Shown piece after piece: positions 45,892 through 56,005 of a stretch of 64,000 nt of DNA. The position numbers were made by a program, and so were the translations under genes. The notes below the pieces were generated by a model. It was not told where the DNA came from. It did not search any database and saw nothing but the letters and a program-made list of their open reading frames with translations. Position 1 is the first letter of the stretch. Every line of letters starts with the position of its first letter. This DNA comes from Candidatus Brocadia sp. WS118. GTDB taxonomy: Bacteria > Planctomycetota > Brocadiia > Brocadiales > Brocadiaceae. The stretch lies in NCBI GenBank assembly GCA_007618135.1, contig PHFX01000155.1, forward strand, positions 1 to 64,000, written 5' to 3'.

Positions 45892-46143
45892 AATTTACAA
45901 TGTTTTCCCTCCTTCCAATAATATTGACTACAGACACGCGTCAAAAACTGTTCCTACCTAAAATAAAAATAGAAAAACATGAAAATATCTTCTAAGTTAT
46001 AAATTTCAATAATACTTAAATATTCATACTCCCGTGCATTTCTTCTGAAGTATATTTCCTGTGCAATTTCACGAATGAAATGATGTTTTCATAATATAAT
46101 GCTGTTTGCCAAAACATGAATGCTTCTCTCTGAGGAAATGTGC

Positions 46144-48255
46144 CTATTTACTCAGAGATCTCCGAAGCGGACTGCCCGTTACAGCGTATACTCCCTTGTC
46201 AATGTTCTTACTGTCAGCAAAGGCGAGGTAACTATACTTTCCATAATGAGGGATTTTAAATCCGGTACTTTTAATCGCATCTGCACTAAGGCCGGCAAAC
46301 AACACGATTCCCTTTGACCTGTTCTTAGCGTTTCTGGCACTTACGAGAATGGCGTTACCTTTCTCCTGATACCTTACTTTATTCACCACAAACGCCCCTT
46401 CTCCAAGCGAAAAATCCGCTGGCAACTGGTCCATGAGTATTTTCGCAAGTTTGTTTTCTGTCAGCCCACCCAATATGAACAGGCTTTTTTGAGCTATTTC
46501 CGCTTCCGTAATCTCAGTATCCGACTTTACTTCGTCCTTTTTGGCTGACAGAGATGCTGCAAGATTCTTATATGCCTCTTGTGAGGCGCGTTCACCGCTT
46601 GTCGGATACACAATAACCTTTTCTTCGTCTCCCAGGACAAAATCTATGGTTGGAGGAATTTCTTCCAGATGAAGACGTCTGAATACCTCGTAGTGAGGAT
46701 CTATCATCACCGCACGCGGTTCAGATTTTGTCTGAATGGAAATGATTTGTGACTGTTCCTTTAATTCCGCAACCGTATTACAAATCCCCTCTTCAAGTTC
46801 CAGTTGAACTGGCAAGGAGAAGCAATACCCTTTGTCTTTTTGAATGACCTCTACCGTGGTCACCCAGCCGTCTTTGTCCTTTTCAACCTCCGTTTTTCCC
46901 AATACTAGAAAAGGGGCGCCTTCACGATGAATCCATTGCTCAAAAAACCAGGACAAGTCTATCTTGCCGGTATCTTTAAATATATGTTGGATATCCTTCC
47001 AGTCTGCTCGCTGCCATATCTTTTCTTTATAAAACTTTCTCAGCGATGTATAAAACACCTCATCCCCAACCATTCGTCTGAGCATATGGAATACCATTGC
47101 TGTTTTCCCATATCCGATAGCCCGGGTCGTCTGATCCCTTCTGCCAATAAAATTTTTTAAAGGAAAATCGTTCTTTTTCGTGACGTAATTGGTGTATTTT
47201 CTGCAAATATCACTGCGATACTCCACTGCCGATGCGCTGTCCTTGAGTTCCTTATAATAATAATCCGCCATATAGGTGGTCAACCCCTCACACCAGTTCC
47301 CCTGCGATTCATCCACAAAGACCGAGTTACCCCACCAATTGTGTAAAATTTCATGGCCCAGGGAAGTATCCACAATAAAAGGCATTTTTACCACGGTATT
47401 CCCCAACAGGGTAAACGAAGGCATTCCATATCCTGTCTGAAAGAAATTTTCCACAATGGCAAACTTTCTGTACGGATAATCTCCCAGAAGCTTTTGGTAC
47501 ATATCCAGATACCGTGTCGTGGCCTTCAGATAGGTATCCACCAAACCTTGATCCTCTGGGAAAAAGAAGGCATAAACATCGATATCCTGATGTTTGAGCT
47601 GAGTTATCTGATATTTCCCGGCCACAAGGTCACATCCCTCTGACATGTTCTTTTCTTCCCACGTAGCATATATCTTATCGCCAACCACTTTCCTGCCCAC
47701 CAGGGCGCCCAGTGTTACTGCCTCGTATCCTGCGGGCGTGACAACCGTCATCTGAAAAGACGACAGAGAGCCAGGAACATCCGGATACCATCCGCATGCA
47801 GGACTCAGGTATACCCCCGCCTCATCAATAATGCCAGTCGTTTCGCCAACGTCCTCCAACTCCAAGGAGGCCGGCTTTCCAAAAAGAACCCCCTCGTATG
47901 CAATATCCAGCACTACGCCATTCGCTTGCCTCAGGTCTGATGGTATGGTAATTTCCAAACGCTGTCTGTCTCCATGTGACGTAGTCTTAAACGCTAACTT
48001 TCCGTTTGAAGCACCAACGGATAGGATTTGGAATCCCCCGTTGATAAAACACGAAAACTTTTCCTTATCTTCACATTGAACGCACAGATGATCGACCACC
48101 TTTATCTTGTGTTCTTTCAAAAAGAGTTCAATCTCCAGATTGTGTCCCAGAATCTTATTTCCATGCACCTCATTGGCAAATGTGCCAGACACCGTAGCAA
48201 TGAAAAAAATACACACAAAAGGCAATACATGCCTGATTAATTTTGTAGTTACCAT
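46144..48255 (-). CDS. exported M1-family metallopeptidase
   Basis: A 703-residue protein with a signal peptide. The zinc site is HEILHNWWGNSVFVDE with HExxH at about residue 301 and the third ligand Glu in NWCEGLTTYMADYYY. An N-terminal beta domain resembles aminopeptidase N, and the C-terminal third (after about 530) is a beta-rich domain not typical of PepN. The exopeptidase GxMEN motif reads TGYGMPSF here, so it may not be a classical aminopeptidase. AAGGAG precedes the ATG. Stands alone at the edge of the accessory island. Confidence 0.88.
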   Translation of the reverse strand: MVTTKLIRHVLPFVCIFFIATVSGTFANEVHGNKILGHNLEIELFLKEHKIKVVDHLCVQCEDKEKFSCFINGGFQILSVGASNGKLAFKTTSHGDRQRLEITIPSDLRQANGVVLDIAYEGVLFGKPASLELEDVGETTGIIDEAGVYLSPACGWYPDVPGSLSSFQMTVVTPAGYEAVTLGALVGRKVVGDKIYATWEEKNMSEGCDLVAGKYQITQLKHQDIDVYAFFFPEDQGLVDTYLKATTRYLDMYQKLLGDYPYRKFAIVENFFQTGYGMPSFTLLGNTVVKMPFIVDTSLGHEILHNWWGNSVFVDESQGNWCEGLTTYMADYYYKELKDSASAVEYRSDICRKYTNYVTKKNDFPLKNFIGRRDQTTRAIGYGKTAMVFHMLRRMVGDEVFYTSLRKFYKEKIWQRADWKDIQHIFKDTGKIDLSWFFEQWIHREGAPFLVLGKTEVEKDKDGWVTTVEVIQKDKGYCFSLPVQLELEEGICNTVAELKEQSQIISIQTKSEPRAVMIDPHYEVFRRLHLEEIPPTIDFVLGDEEKVIVYPTSGERASQEAYKNLAASLSAKKDEVKSDTEITEAEIAQKSLFILGGLTENKLAKILMDQLPADFSLGEGAFVVNKVRYQEKGNAILVSARNAKNRSKGIVLFAGLSADAIKSTGFKIPHYGKYSYLAFADSKNIDKGVYAVTGSPLRRSLSK

Positions 48256-48326
48256 ATCACAACTCCTTTTTAACCGACTCTAAAGAGTCTTCATATCCTT
48301 AAATCCAGTTTACAATTCCTTCACGA

Positions 48327-48476
48327 GTAACAATTTAGTTTTTTGAAAAATTCCAATAATGGTGATTTTTGCCGTGCAATGTAGGGGCGAAGCATTTGCA
48401 ATAATTGGCATACATGCATTCATACCCAAACTGGCAAATGCTTCGCCCCTACTTTTTCAAAAAACTAAATTGTTAC
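48327..48476. mobile_element. MITE copy with 8-bp target duplication
   Basis: A 150-bp element, ends GTAACAATTTAG / CTAAATTGTTAC, core palindrome GTAGGGGCGAAGCATTTGC / GCAAATGCTTCGCCCCTAC, directly flanked by CTTCACGA on both sides. It inserted next to the 3' end of the methyltransferase relic. Confidence 0.93.
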
Positions 48477-48478
48477 CT

Positions 48479-48785
48479 TCACGATAAACATGTTACATTA
48501 TAAACCTTCAACACCTCATCTCCATAGTGGTTGATAACTTTGACAGCGATTTTGCTTTTTGCTGGTATTGAAAAGGGACGGCTTTTGGTCCTGTTCGTCC
48601 TTTCCCTTCCACACCAATTGCGGGTCAAGGGAAGGGTCGCGCGGATAGAGAATCTTTTTTGGTCTGGCTTCATCCTCTTTAACAAAATCCTTCAGCTCTG
48701 CGGTGGGGATGTTGGTGCGTTTATCCTTTTTATGGATATGTGCTTCTACAGGAGTATTTGCAGATGGATTCTTTTTCTTTGCCAT
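48479..48785 (-). pseudogene. relic of a type III-like DNA methyltransferase (Mod)
   Basis: The first 66 codons (KKDKRTNIPTAELKDFVKED...DPSLDPQLVWKGKDEQD) match the N-terminal region of site-specific adenine methyltransferases that partner BPTD_3080-like restriction enzymes. The sequence then shifts frame and continues as FSIPAKSKIAVKVINHYGDE plus a short tail, which looks like the C-terminal end of such a protein. The entire catalytic middle is missing, so a large internal deletion occurred. No motif I or DPPY remains. Confidence 0.75.
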
Positions 48786-48857
48786 AAACTAATCTTCTCT
48801 TGGCTTTGCCTTCTTTGCTATTTCAACAATGGCATCTAATTTTTCTATGATTTCGGG

Positions 48858-49097
48858 TCAACATTTTGTTTTTTTCTGTATTTTCATACATCGCTTTTTC
48901 CCGGAATATTCTTTTGCCTTCCTGTAAATATCCTCAACGCTCATATCTTCAAAAAGTTTATCCTGGAGCTTCGGATAATTCCGTTTTTCGGAGGTAATCT
49001 GAGAGAGAAATCTTATCGCGTCAACCTCTCCGAGACTTTTAAATAATATTTTCAGTCCTTTTTGCCTTATTTCCATATCACTTGCTATCCTGGTCAT
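48858..49097 (-). CDS. small protein downstream of a PIN gene, possible antitoxin
   Basis: A 79-residue charged protein starting MTRIASDMEIRQKGLKILFK, followed by SLGEVDAIRFLSQI and YRKAKEYSGKKR. Similar short proteins accompany PIN toxins in anaerobes and cyanobacteria, which makes an antitoxin role plausible. Its ATG immediately follows the stop codon of the PIN gene; the ribosome binding site GGAGG lies inside the PIN 3' end, so translation is coupled. Confidence 0.55.
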   Translation of the reverse strand: MTRIASDMEIRQKGLKILFKSLGEVDAIRFLSQITSEKRNYPKLQDKLFEDMSVEDIYRKAKEYSGKKRCMKIQKKTKC

Positions 49098-49367
49098 TTA
49101 TTTTTCCTCCATATTATATACAATCTCATCGTGAGTCACCATATTATTTGCTAAAGAGAAAGCCATTTCTATTTCAACCCTTATATCATCGTAGGGGTTC
49201 AGGCTATTTTCATAATCAATCACAAAAGACCACAAAAGTCCAAATTCACCGCTTTTTATCTTCTGTAAGATTGAAAATATCGCTATTGTTTCAAGTCTTA
49301 TCCTGACTTCCATTTGGTTATCAAAGGGACGGTTATAAATGTTTACATCAAGGTAGAGTTTTAACAT
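49098..49367 (-). CDS. truncated PIN-domain toxin
   Basis: An 89-residue protein. MLKLYLDVNIYNRPFDNQ matches the N-terminus of PIN-domain RNases, with the first catalytic Asp (YLDVN), and SFVIDYENSLNP supplies the next acidic region. PIN proteins are about 130-150 residues; this one stops after MVTHDEIVYNMEEK and lacks the C-terminal half with the remaining Asp residues. It is probably inactive, a relic. Confidence 0.7.
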   Translation of the reverse strand: MLKLYLDVNIYNRPFDNQMEVRIRLETIAIFSILQKIKSGEFGLLWSFVIDYENSLNPYDDIRVEIEMAFSLANNMVTHDEIVYNMEEK

Positions 49368-49395
49368 TTCCCAAATCTGTGTTTATAGCTTTTTT

Positions 49396-49450
49396 GTAGC
49401 GCCGATCCCTTGTGGTCGGCTAAGGGCGGGAGATAAACCACCCGCGCTAC
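49396..49450. repeat. GTAGCGC...GCGCTAC imperfect palindrome
   Basis: A 55-bp element with ends GTAGCGC/GCGCTAC and an inner CGATCCCTTGTGGTCGG; an inverted near-copy is at 61440-61493, and its half sequence is the core of the MITE at 27065. Just beyond it is TTTGAAATTCCTAAACATCA, which recurs at 128 and (inverted) near 61420. Confidence 0.7.
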
Positions 49451-49468
49451 GGGATAGGTTTGAAATTC

Positions 49469-52454
49469 CTAAACATCAAGGAGAGTATTAACATTTCCCC
49501 ATTCCGTATTTATGGTGTTTCTGATTTCTGTTTTTGCATTCCACGGGTCTCTGATCTCCAGAAATGCCCATGCGCCAAAACCGCCGTGGTTGTTAACGGC
49601 TGGCGCCCAGAGATCTCTTGCAGTAGCGACCTTTGCTTCTTTTTCTTCCTTCCTTTCCCCTGTAACTTCGATAATGAGATTGAGGATGGAAGAATGGTTA
49701 TTCTCCCCGCCAGGCAATCTCAGCCTGACAATAAAATCGGGAATATAGTTCTTTTCTTTTCCATTGAATGTATAGGGAATGGTGAAGCCCAGTTTGTGGT
49801 TTTTCGCATACGATATAACCTCGTCCATTTCTTCAAGTGATTGGGCAAGTTTCTGCTCCCATGAGTCTGTATCTGCAACCACATGGCTTATGTGGCTCAA
49901 TCTCGTTGGGTAGACTTGTCTGACGGTATCAAAGTCAACGTATCGGGTGGAACCCAGGGTATCATAAGGTTTCAGGATAGGTTTTAATGCCTTCGTACCG
50001 TGAGAAGATTGAATAATTGAACGGTAGATACGATCTGAGGCGTTGTGGGCAAACTCAATAAGCAATAAAAGCTGTGGAAAGGTGTTGTCCTTGCACACGA
50101 CACACGTGTTGAGCCAATGCCTTGTAATATCGAGTATCTGAGGAAACAGATACGGTTTTGTATTTCCCTTGTCATCCTGGAAATGATTTTCCAGCGTCAA
50201 TTTGGCAAGAAGAAACGCCACTTCCTGGAGACGCCTTGTTTTTAAGCCATCAAGCGTGTGGATGCTGGATTCTCCAACTATTGGATCAAGTTCGACCTTT
50301 GTCGGGATGTCAGCGGTGCTGAGGATAAATTTTGAGTCGTCCGTGAAGATTGCTTTGATTTTTTCTGCCGGTATCTCATAGCCATACCCTATAAGGCGCG
50401 GAAAGGTTATTTCAAGATGCACACGATCTGGTAATGCATAAACGCGGGTAATTTCCGGACCTGGTTTTGGACCATTTGCAGAACCCGAACATGGGATAAA
50501 TGAGAATGGCACTCCATACACCTCAGCGTACTCAGGCTCAAACATGCCATTGTCATTTGTGCGATACCTTATTCTGCGGAGCCCTCTGCCTACAACCTGC
50601 TCACAAAGGAGTTGCGTGCCAAATGCGCGAACGCCCAGGATATGGGTAACGGTATTTGCATCCCATCCCTCGGTGAGCATTGAGACGCTTACGACGCATT
50701 TAATGTTTTCACCTAATTTGCCGATCTTGCCGACCGTGTTCATCACCTCGCGAAGCAGGTCTTCATTGGTAAGTTTTTCAGTATCACGTCCGGGATAACG
50801 CTTGCGGTATTCGGCTTTAAATTCTTCAATCTCCAGAGCGGCGATTTTTTTGAATTCATCGCTCATTGCCTCGCCTGATTCGAGTTGCTGACTATCTATC
50901 AGAATAGTATTTGGCCTATCGTCCCATCTGCCGTTTTTTCATTGTTAAAGACAGGCAACTGTCCGGGGACAATAATAGTAACGCCGTCAGGCAATATCTT
51001 CTCCCAGCCAGAGATGTAATCAAATATCAGCTTTGAAACATTGGTATTATTGCAGAGACGGGAGGCGTTCCCCGCCCACTTTGTTCCCATGATTTATAGG
51101 CTTTTTCATAATTACCGTAGAGACTATGAAGAGCACCCTGAAGTTCTGCGGGGAGTTTCGGCTCACCGCTTACTGCATCTGTTTTCCTGCCCTTTTTAGG
51201 CAAATCATCCCGTATGCGCATCCAGAGATCACGGTAAGCCGGCTGGCTGCCGGTCATCTGGTCATCGGCTACCGGCACGCGGGGAATCTTGACAATGCCG
51301 GATTCGATGGCGTCTACGAGGGAAAAGTCTGATACAACCCACGGAAAGAGTGTGCCTTCCGGGTAACCTGAACCCCGAAGGAAAAATGGAGTTGCAGAAA
51401 GGTCATAGACAACCTTGATACCAATCTTTGCTTTAACTGCTTCCAACCCTGAAATCCAGATACGGGCTTCTTCGTTCCTTTTTTCAGCCTCTTTTCGCTC
51501 TTCGCCATGCAGGGACGATTCATGAATTGCCCCTGCGTCATCGGTACGACGGCGATAGCAGTGATGGGACTCGTCGTTTATAACAATAATATTTTTCTTG
51601 GAACCCAGTTCCCGGCAAACACGCCGCACCATCTCACCCGGGGTTTCTGTAAATGCCCCGGTTTTAGCTGACAAGATATCCCTGGTAAGTCTTGCCGCAT
51701 CTGATTTTTCCCTGAGCTTAAAGGCGTGGAAATTGGTTATCATGATTTTCGCCTTATGCAATTCTTCCCGTAAATCCTGAGGAAGGATGTCACGCTGGTG
51801 GTAATAGTTTCCTGCGTCATTCGGCAAAAGGACCCGCAAGCGGTCACGAATGGTAATGCCGGGTGCGACAATCAAAAATGTGTCGGAGAATCGTGCATCC
51901 TGCGGGTTTGCTAACTTATTAAGTGCGTGCCATGCGATGATTATAGCCATGACAACGGTTTTTCCCGTGCCAGTCGCCATTTTGAAGGCAATGCGATACA
52001 GGAGTGGGTTTGCCTCCTGATTTGATTGCCGGATAGTATTTTCAACCCACGAATCACCCTGTTTGGCGGCTACTTCTGTGATATAAATTATGGTTTCAAG
52101 CGCCTCTATCTGACAAAAGAAGAGTTTCTTCTCACGCTCAGGAGTATTCCAGTAATCAAGCAGAAATCTGGTTCTTTTTGTAATATCGTAATAATCGTTT
52201 TTTCGCCACAATGATACTTTTTCACGAATTTGATTTACCATCGTATTTTCTTCAATACGATCTCCTGTCCATTCCGTATCAAATGATAATTGTATTCCTT
52301 TCTTTTTGGGTCTGGCAATGGGAATAAAATAAGAGCTGATGCGGCGTTTCTCAATAACTTCGTTAGTAATCCCTTCATCAGCAAACTTGAAATGACGTGT
52401 CGGTTCTATAAAAGGTGAATTTAGAATTGGGTTTTCGATGATAACTTGCTTCAT
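49469..52454 (-). pseudogene. type III-like restriction enzyme (BPTD_3080 family), two frameshifts
   Basis: A DEAD-like restriction subunit of about 985 codons. The N-terminal part has ATGTGKTVVMA (motif I), NDESHHCYRRR (motif II) and YDLSATPFF (motif III). The C-terminal part has SMLTEGWDANTVTHILG and QVVGRGLRRIRY (motif VI), then a PD-(D/E)xK-like nuclease (YIPDFIVRLR...LIIEVTGERK). The frame breaks near 51045 after PPVSA, where the family continues CNNTNVSKLIFDYISGWE in another frame. It breaks again near 50935, resuming as WDDRPNTILIDSQQLESGEA. Both look like small indels. Probably inactive unless these are sequencing errors. Confidence 0.85.
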
Positions 52455-52614
52455 TCGCTAGGCACTGAAAAATTGCATAAAATAACTTATCACTTCAACA
52501 ATAGTTATCAAGAGGAATAATTGCTCAGGCAGTTTTAACGAGGGCATTATCCTATTAACTTTTTAATATTTCAAGGATTTAATTTATTGATATTTTTATT
52601 TCCTCCTCAGAGAA

Positions 52615-52860
52615 TTAAATAGATACAGCCTTACCCAACCTCAGAAAAATGAGTTTGAATTCCGGATTATCTATTTTCAGGCAGCGTTTGACGGCCTCCG
52701 CATAGACCGCTTTTTGATACCGGTACTTTTCTGCCTTCGCAGGCAGGTCGGTCATGGTAACATGATCCGTCTTATAATCGGCAATAATGAGACGGTCGTC
52801 TATCTGATAAAGGATATCAATCATACCCAGTATGATCTGCCCATCCCAGTCCGCTGAGCC
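52615..52860 (-). pseudogene. relic of a RecB/AddA-type nuclease domain
   Basis: Only the C-terminal end remains: DWDGQIILGMIDILYQIDDR then LIIADYKTDH, then AEKYRYQKAVYAEAVKR. This is the GxxD...DYKT core of the RecB-family nuclease in AddA/RecB (exonuclease V) helicase-nucleases. Homology stops abruptly near 52860, so the upstream gene was removed by deletion or rearrangement. Confidence 0.7.
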
Positions 52861-53252
52861 TGACCTGAACTTGATTCAGGAATAACGAACTCGATTCGGC
52901 CTGCTGTAACGGCAAGCCCGTTTGAGAATGGCGAAACCCAGACCTTTGAGAAAAAAAGGAAGCCTATCAAGCCAACGGGTAGCGAGATAAAGCTCTGGCA
53001 GGGAGCAATGGGTGATGGGAGACGGAATGGCTGGAAGGCAAGATGCATGAATCAGGGATGCCTGATAGAGAGAATGACCGTATCAGGAAACAAAACCTCC
53101 ATAGGAGCAAAGATACACCGTCATGGGGCGTGGTGCAAAGGGCGGGAGGAAGGTGGATGAGTAAAAGACAAGGTATGGAATACATACCCATGTGATTGGC
53201 AGATATGCCTATACAAGTTGAAAATGCAAAGGACAGGTAAAACCTTTATCCA
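52861..53252. other. non-coding junction sequence
   Basis: About 390 bp with mixed, GC-richer composition than the flanks and no convincing frame. It begins where the nuclease relic breaks off. It contains purine-rich runs (GGGTGATGGGAGACGG, GGGCGGGAGGAAGG). It could be intron- or element-derived, but no diagnostic motif is seen. Confidence 0.3.
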
Positions 53253-55751
53253 TCACACTTCAATCAATCCTACTCTTTTTGCCGTTAAACCAATCTTTTC
53301 AATAAAGGCATTAAATCGAAACGGTTTTGTGATCACAGGCACCTTACTCTTTTCAATAAACGACCTATATTCAGGAGATAGGGTATCTCCTGTCATCAAA
53401 ATTATTTTTTCCCTTATGACCGGCAAATAACTTACCATCCATTCATAGAACTGAATTCCAGACATTTCGCCAGGCATTTTAAAATCCATAACAACGATAT
53501 CAAACTGATCTTCCTGAATGGCCTGCATTGCGTCTTTGATACTGAATGCTGCCGTTACATGGCAACCTTTTGCCATCAGCAATTCATTACAAGATTCTGC
53601 AATCCCTACCTCATCTTCAACCAGTAATAAACGTAAACCTCTCAAATCATAATCCTTTTTAACAGGGAATTTAACCTCTTTGTCGGTTTGTACTTTGATG
53701 GGAAGTGTAACCGTAAAAATAGCGCCTTTCTGACAGTTTTTCCCGACAATCATCCCTCCATGCTCTTTTATAATGCCATAGCTTACTGCCAAACCCAAAC
53801 CCGTTCCCTTTCCAACCTCTTTTGTTGTGTAAAAGGGGGTAAATAGCTTTTCCGGTTCAAGGATACCAGGCCCGGTATCCTCAAATTCAATTACAATCTT
53901 GTCGCCTTTTTGGAGCGTGCGAATGGTCAAAATACCTCTCCCATGTGCACTCTTCATGGCATCATAAGCATTATTAATCAGATTAATAAAGACCTGCATG
54001 AGCTGGACGCGGTCAGCCATGGTCTTCGGCAAGGCTTCAAAAAGAGATTGCTCCACCTCAATATTATTGACTCGGAGGTCATTGATTTTTAGTTCAAGAG
54101 CGTCCTTAAGAACTTCATTTATACAAACGTATTGCCCCTTCCTAACATTTTTTCTTTTCGTTGCAAAGGTGAGTAGATTTTCCACAATACGGGTACAGCG
54201 CTGGGATGCATCGATAATATGACGCAATCGATTCGTTGCATTTTTTGATAGATTATCACACATCAACATAAGTTCGCTAAAGTTCAGAATAATAGATAAC
54301 GGATTATTCAGTTCATGGGCAACCCCGGAAATCATAGTTCCAACGCTGCTCATCTTCTCTGCCTGAATAAGTTGTTCCTTCAAGATCTTTTGCTCTGTAA
54401 TATCGTAACCGAATAAATTTATGTTCAGAATCGTATTCCATTCATCTCTCAGATAGGTTACAATCCATAAGATATCCCGAGCCTGACGATCTCGGGAAGC
54501 AAAGGGTATCTCGATCTGCTCTCCTTTCCTTCCGCTCAAGAGCATCTGGATATCATCAAACAACTCTTCTACTTTGTCGTGCGGAATGAACATATCAATC
54601 ACAGGTTTACCAAACACCTCAGGCAAGGTATAGCCAAACCTCTTTTCTATCGCGCGATTTACAAACACAATTTCCCCTTTCGATGTTATCGTGACCACAT
54701 AAACATTGGTGTTTTGTATCAATGCATCGAGAAATTTCCTTTGGTTATACATTTCTTTTTCTGTTTCACTCAACTTCAACGTTTTTTCTTTTAACAGACC
54801 CTTCAAACGCCCCTGATATTCAAATACCCTCTTTTCCAACGTTCTCCTTTGTGTTACATCACGAACAAAGGCCCTGACCATATAATCATTTAAACTTATG
54901 TCGTACTGTATGGAACACATGATTTCTGCATCTAACCTTTTGCCGTCCTTCGATAATAAAGTCACGATCAAATTGTTATCCCTCCGTGAGTTAACGGAGG
55001 TATCATATTGTTTCTTAATAACAGAGCCATTCTCATCAGCAACGAGATCAAACAGGAACATAGAGGTCATTTCTTTTGCACTATACCCAAGCATCTCTAA
55101 TCCCAATTTATTTACATGGAGAAACCTTCCTTGGCTATCCAATTTAAAAATTATCTCTGGTGCATTCTCAACCATGTCCCTGTATTTCTCCTCAGAGGCG
55201 GTTAGACTATCCAAAAGCATAGCATTCATTAGGGTAACGGTAATTTGTGCAGAAACCTGATCTACAAGATTACTATGGGTTTTGTTAAAACCGGCAGAGT
55301 TTTTATTGAGAATATTTATACATCCAATTAATGCATTGTTGATAAATAACGGATAAACCATGTATGATGTAATACCGCTACCCGATAAGTGTTTGTCGAC
55401 TTCATTCCCATTTTTATCCAACCCATTTCTCATAATGATTTTGTTAGACTTTGCCATCTCATTATAAAGAACCTTTTCTAAGATGGTTTTCAGCTCCGTG
55501 CCTCTATGAAAGTTCTGGGTGTTTTGCTCAAAATTTGATAAAAACGTATAGTATTCACCGGAAGATTCGGTTCTCGATATTAAACTAAAATAGTCAAAGT
55601 TTATGATTTTTCTCAATTCAAGGCATAGAGCATGACAAAAATCTCTGTAATTCATACGGGAGAGCACTAAACGGTTTATACTGAGGATGGTTTCCCGTTC
55701 CAGCTCCATTCTTTTTACCGTATGATCTGCATCAATTTTCTGAGACACCAT
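53253..55751 (-). CDS. hybrid sensor histidine kinase (GAF-PAS-PAS-HisKA-HATPase-REC)
   Basis: An 832-residue cytoplasmic hybrid kinase without transmembrane segments. Order: GAF (about 20-180), PAS (about 190-320), coiled coil, PAS (about 350-475), HisKA with phospho-acceptor His in SGVAHELNNPLS, HATPase_c (FINLINNAYDAM, EDTGPGIL, GKGTGLGLAVSYGI), and a C-terminal receiver domain (LLLVEDE, phospho-acceptor Asp in VVMDFKMPG, Lys in ITKPF). ATG at 55751 is preferred because AAGGTGG precedes it; longer TTG starts exist. No response regulator gene is adjacent. Signal unknown, sensed inside the cell. Confidence 0.94.
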   Translation of the reverse strand: MVSQKIDADHTVKRMELERETILSINRLVLSRMNYRDFCHALCLELRKIINFDYFSLISRTESSGEYYTFLSNFEQNTQNFHRGTELKTILEKVLYNEMAKSNKIIMRNGLDKNGNEVDKHLSGSGITSYMVYPLFINNALIGCINILNKNSAGFNKTHSNLVDQVSAQITVTLMNAMLLDSLTASEEKYRDMVENAPEIIFKLDSQGRFLHVNKLGLEMLGYSAKEMTSMFLFDLVADENGSVIKKQYDTSVNSRRDNNLIVTLLSKDGKRLDAEIMCSIQYDISLNDYMVRAFVRDVTQRRTLEKRVFEYQGRLKGLLKEKTLKLSETEKEMYNQRKFLDALIQNTNVYVVTITSKGEIVFVNRAIEKRFGYTLPEVFGKPVIDMFIPHDKVEELFDDIQMLLSGRKGEQIEIPFASRDRQARDILWIVTYLRDEWNTILNINLFGYDITEQKILKEQLIQAEKMSSVGTMISGVAHELNNPLSIILNFSELMLMCDNLSKNATNRLRHIIDASQRCTRIVENLLTFATKRKNVRKGQYVCINEVLKDALELKINDLRVNNIEVEQSLFEALPKTMADRVQLMQVFINLINNAYDAMKSAHGRGILTIRTLQKGDKIVIEFEDTGPGILEPEKLFTPFYTTKEVGKGTGLGLAVSYGIIKEHGGMIVGKNCQKGAIFTVTLPIKVQTDKEVKFPVKKDYDLRGLRLLLVEDEVGIAESCNELLMAKGCHVTAAFSIKDAMQAIQEDQFDIVVMDFKMPGEMSGIQFYEWMVSYLPVIREKIILMTGDTLSPEYRSFIEKSKVPVITKPFRFNAFIEKIGLTAKRVGLIEV

Positions 55752-56005
55752 ATCTACCACCTTCTTCAGATTTTCCCAATGAATCCTTGTCAACAAAAGA
55801 ACCTTATAGTTATTTTTACCCCGCTGCGTCCTCCTTGCACATGGAGATTGAGAGTTTTAACTGCAGGCACTCGATGTGATTTTTATACACCCACTCCCTT
55901 TTATTTTCAATCAAAATATTATATATTATTTTCTCTTGCACAAAAAGTTCATATCAGCAAGGCTTAGACTTTTTTGCAGGATCTATTACAACGAGTGAAG
56001 ATAAC

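Noticed and set aside
52861-53252. A group II intron fragment in the junction sequence
   Set aside because: No domain V hairpin, GTGYG boundary or reverse transcriptase frame can be found.
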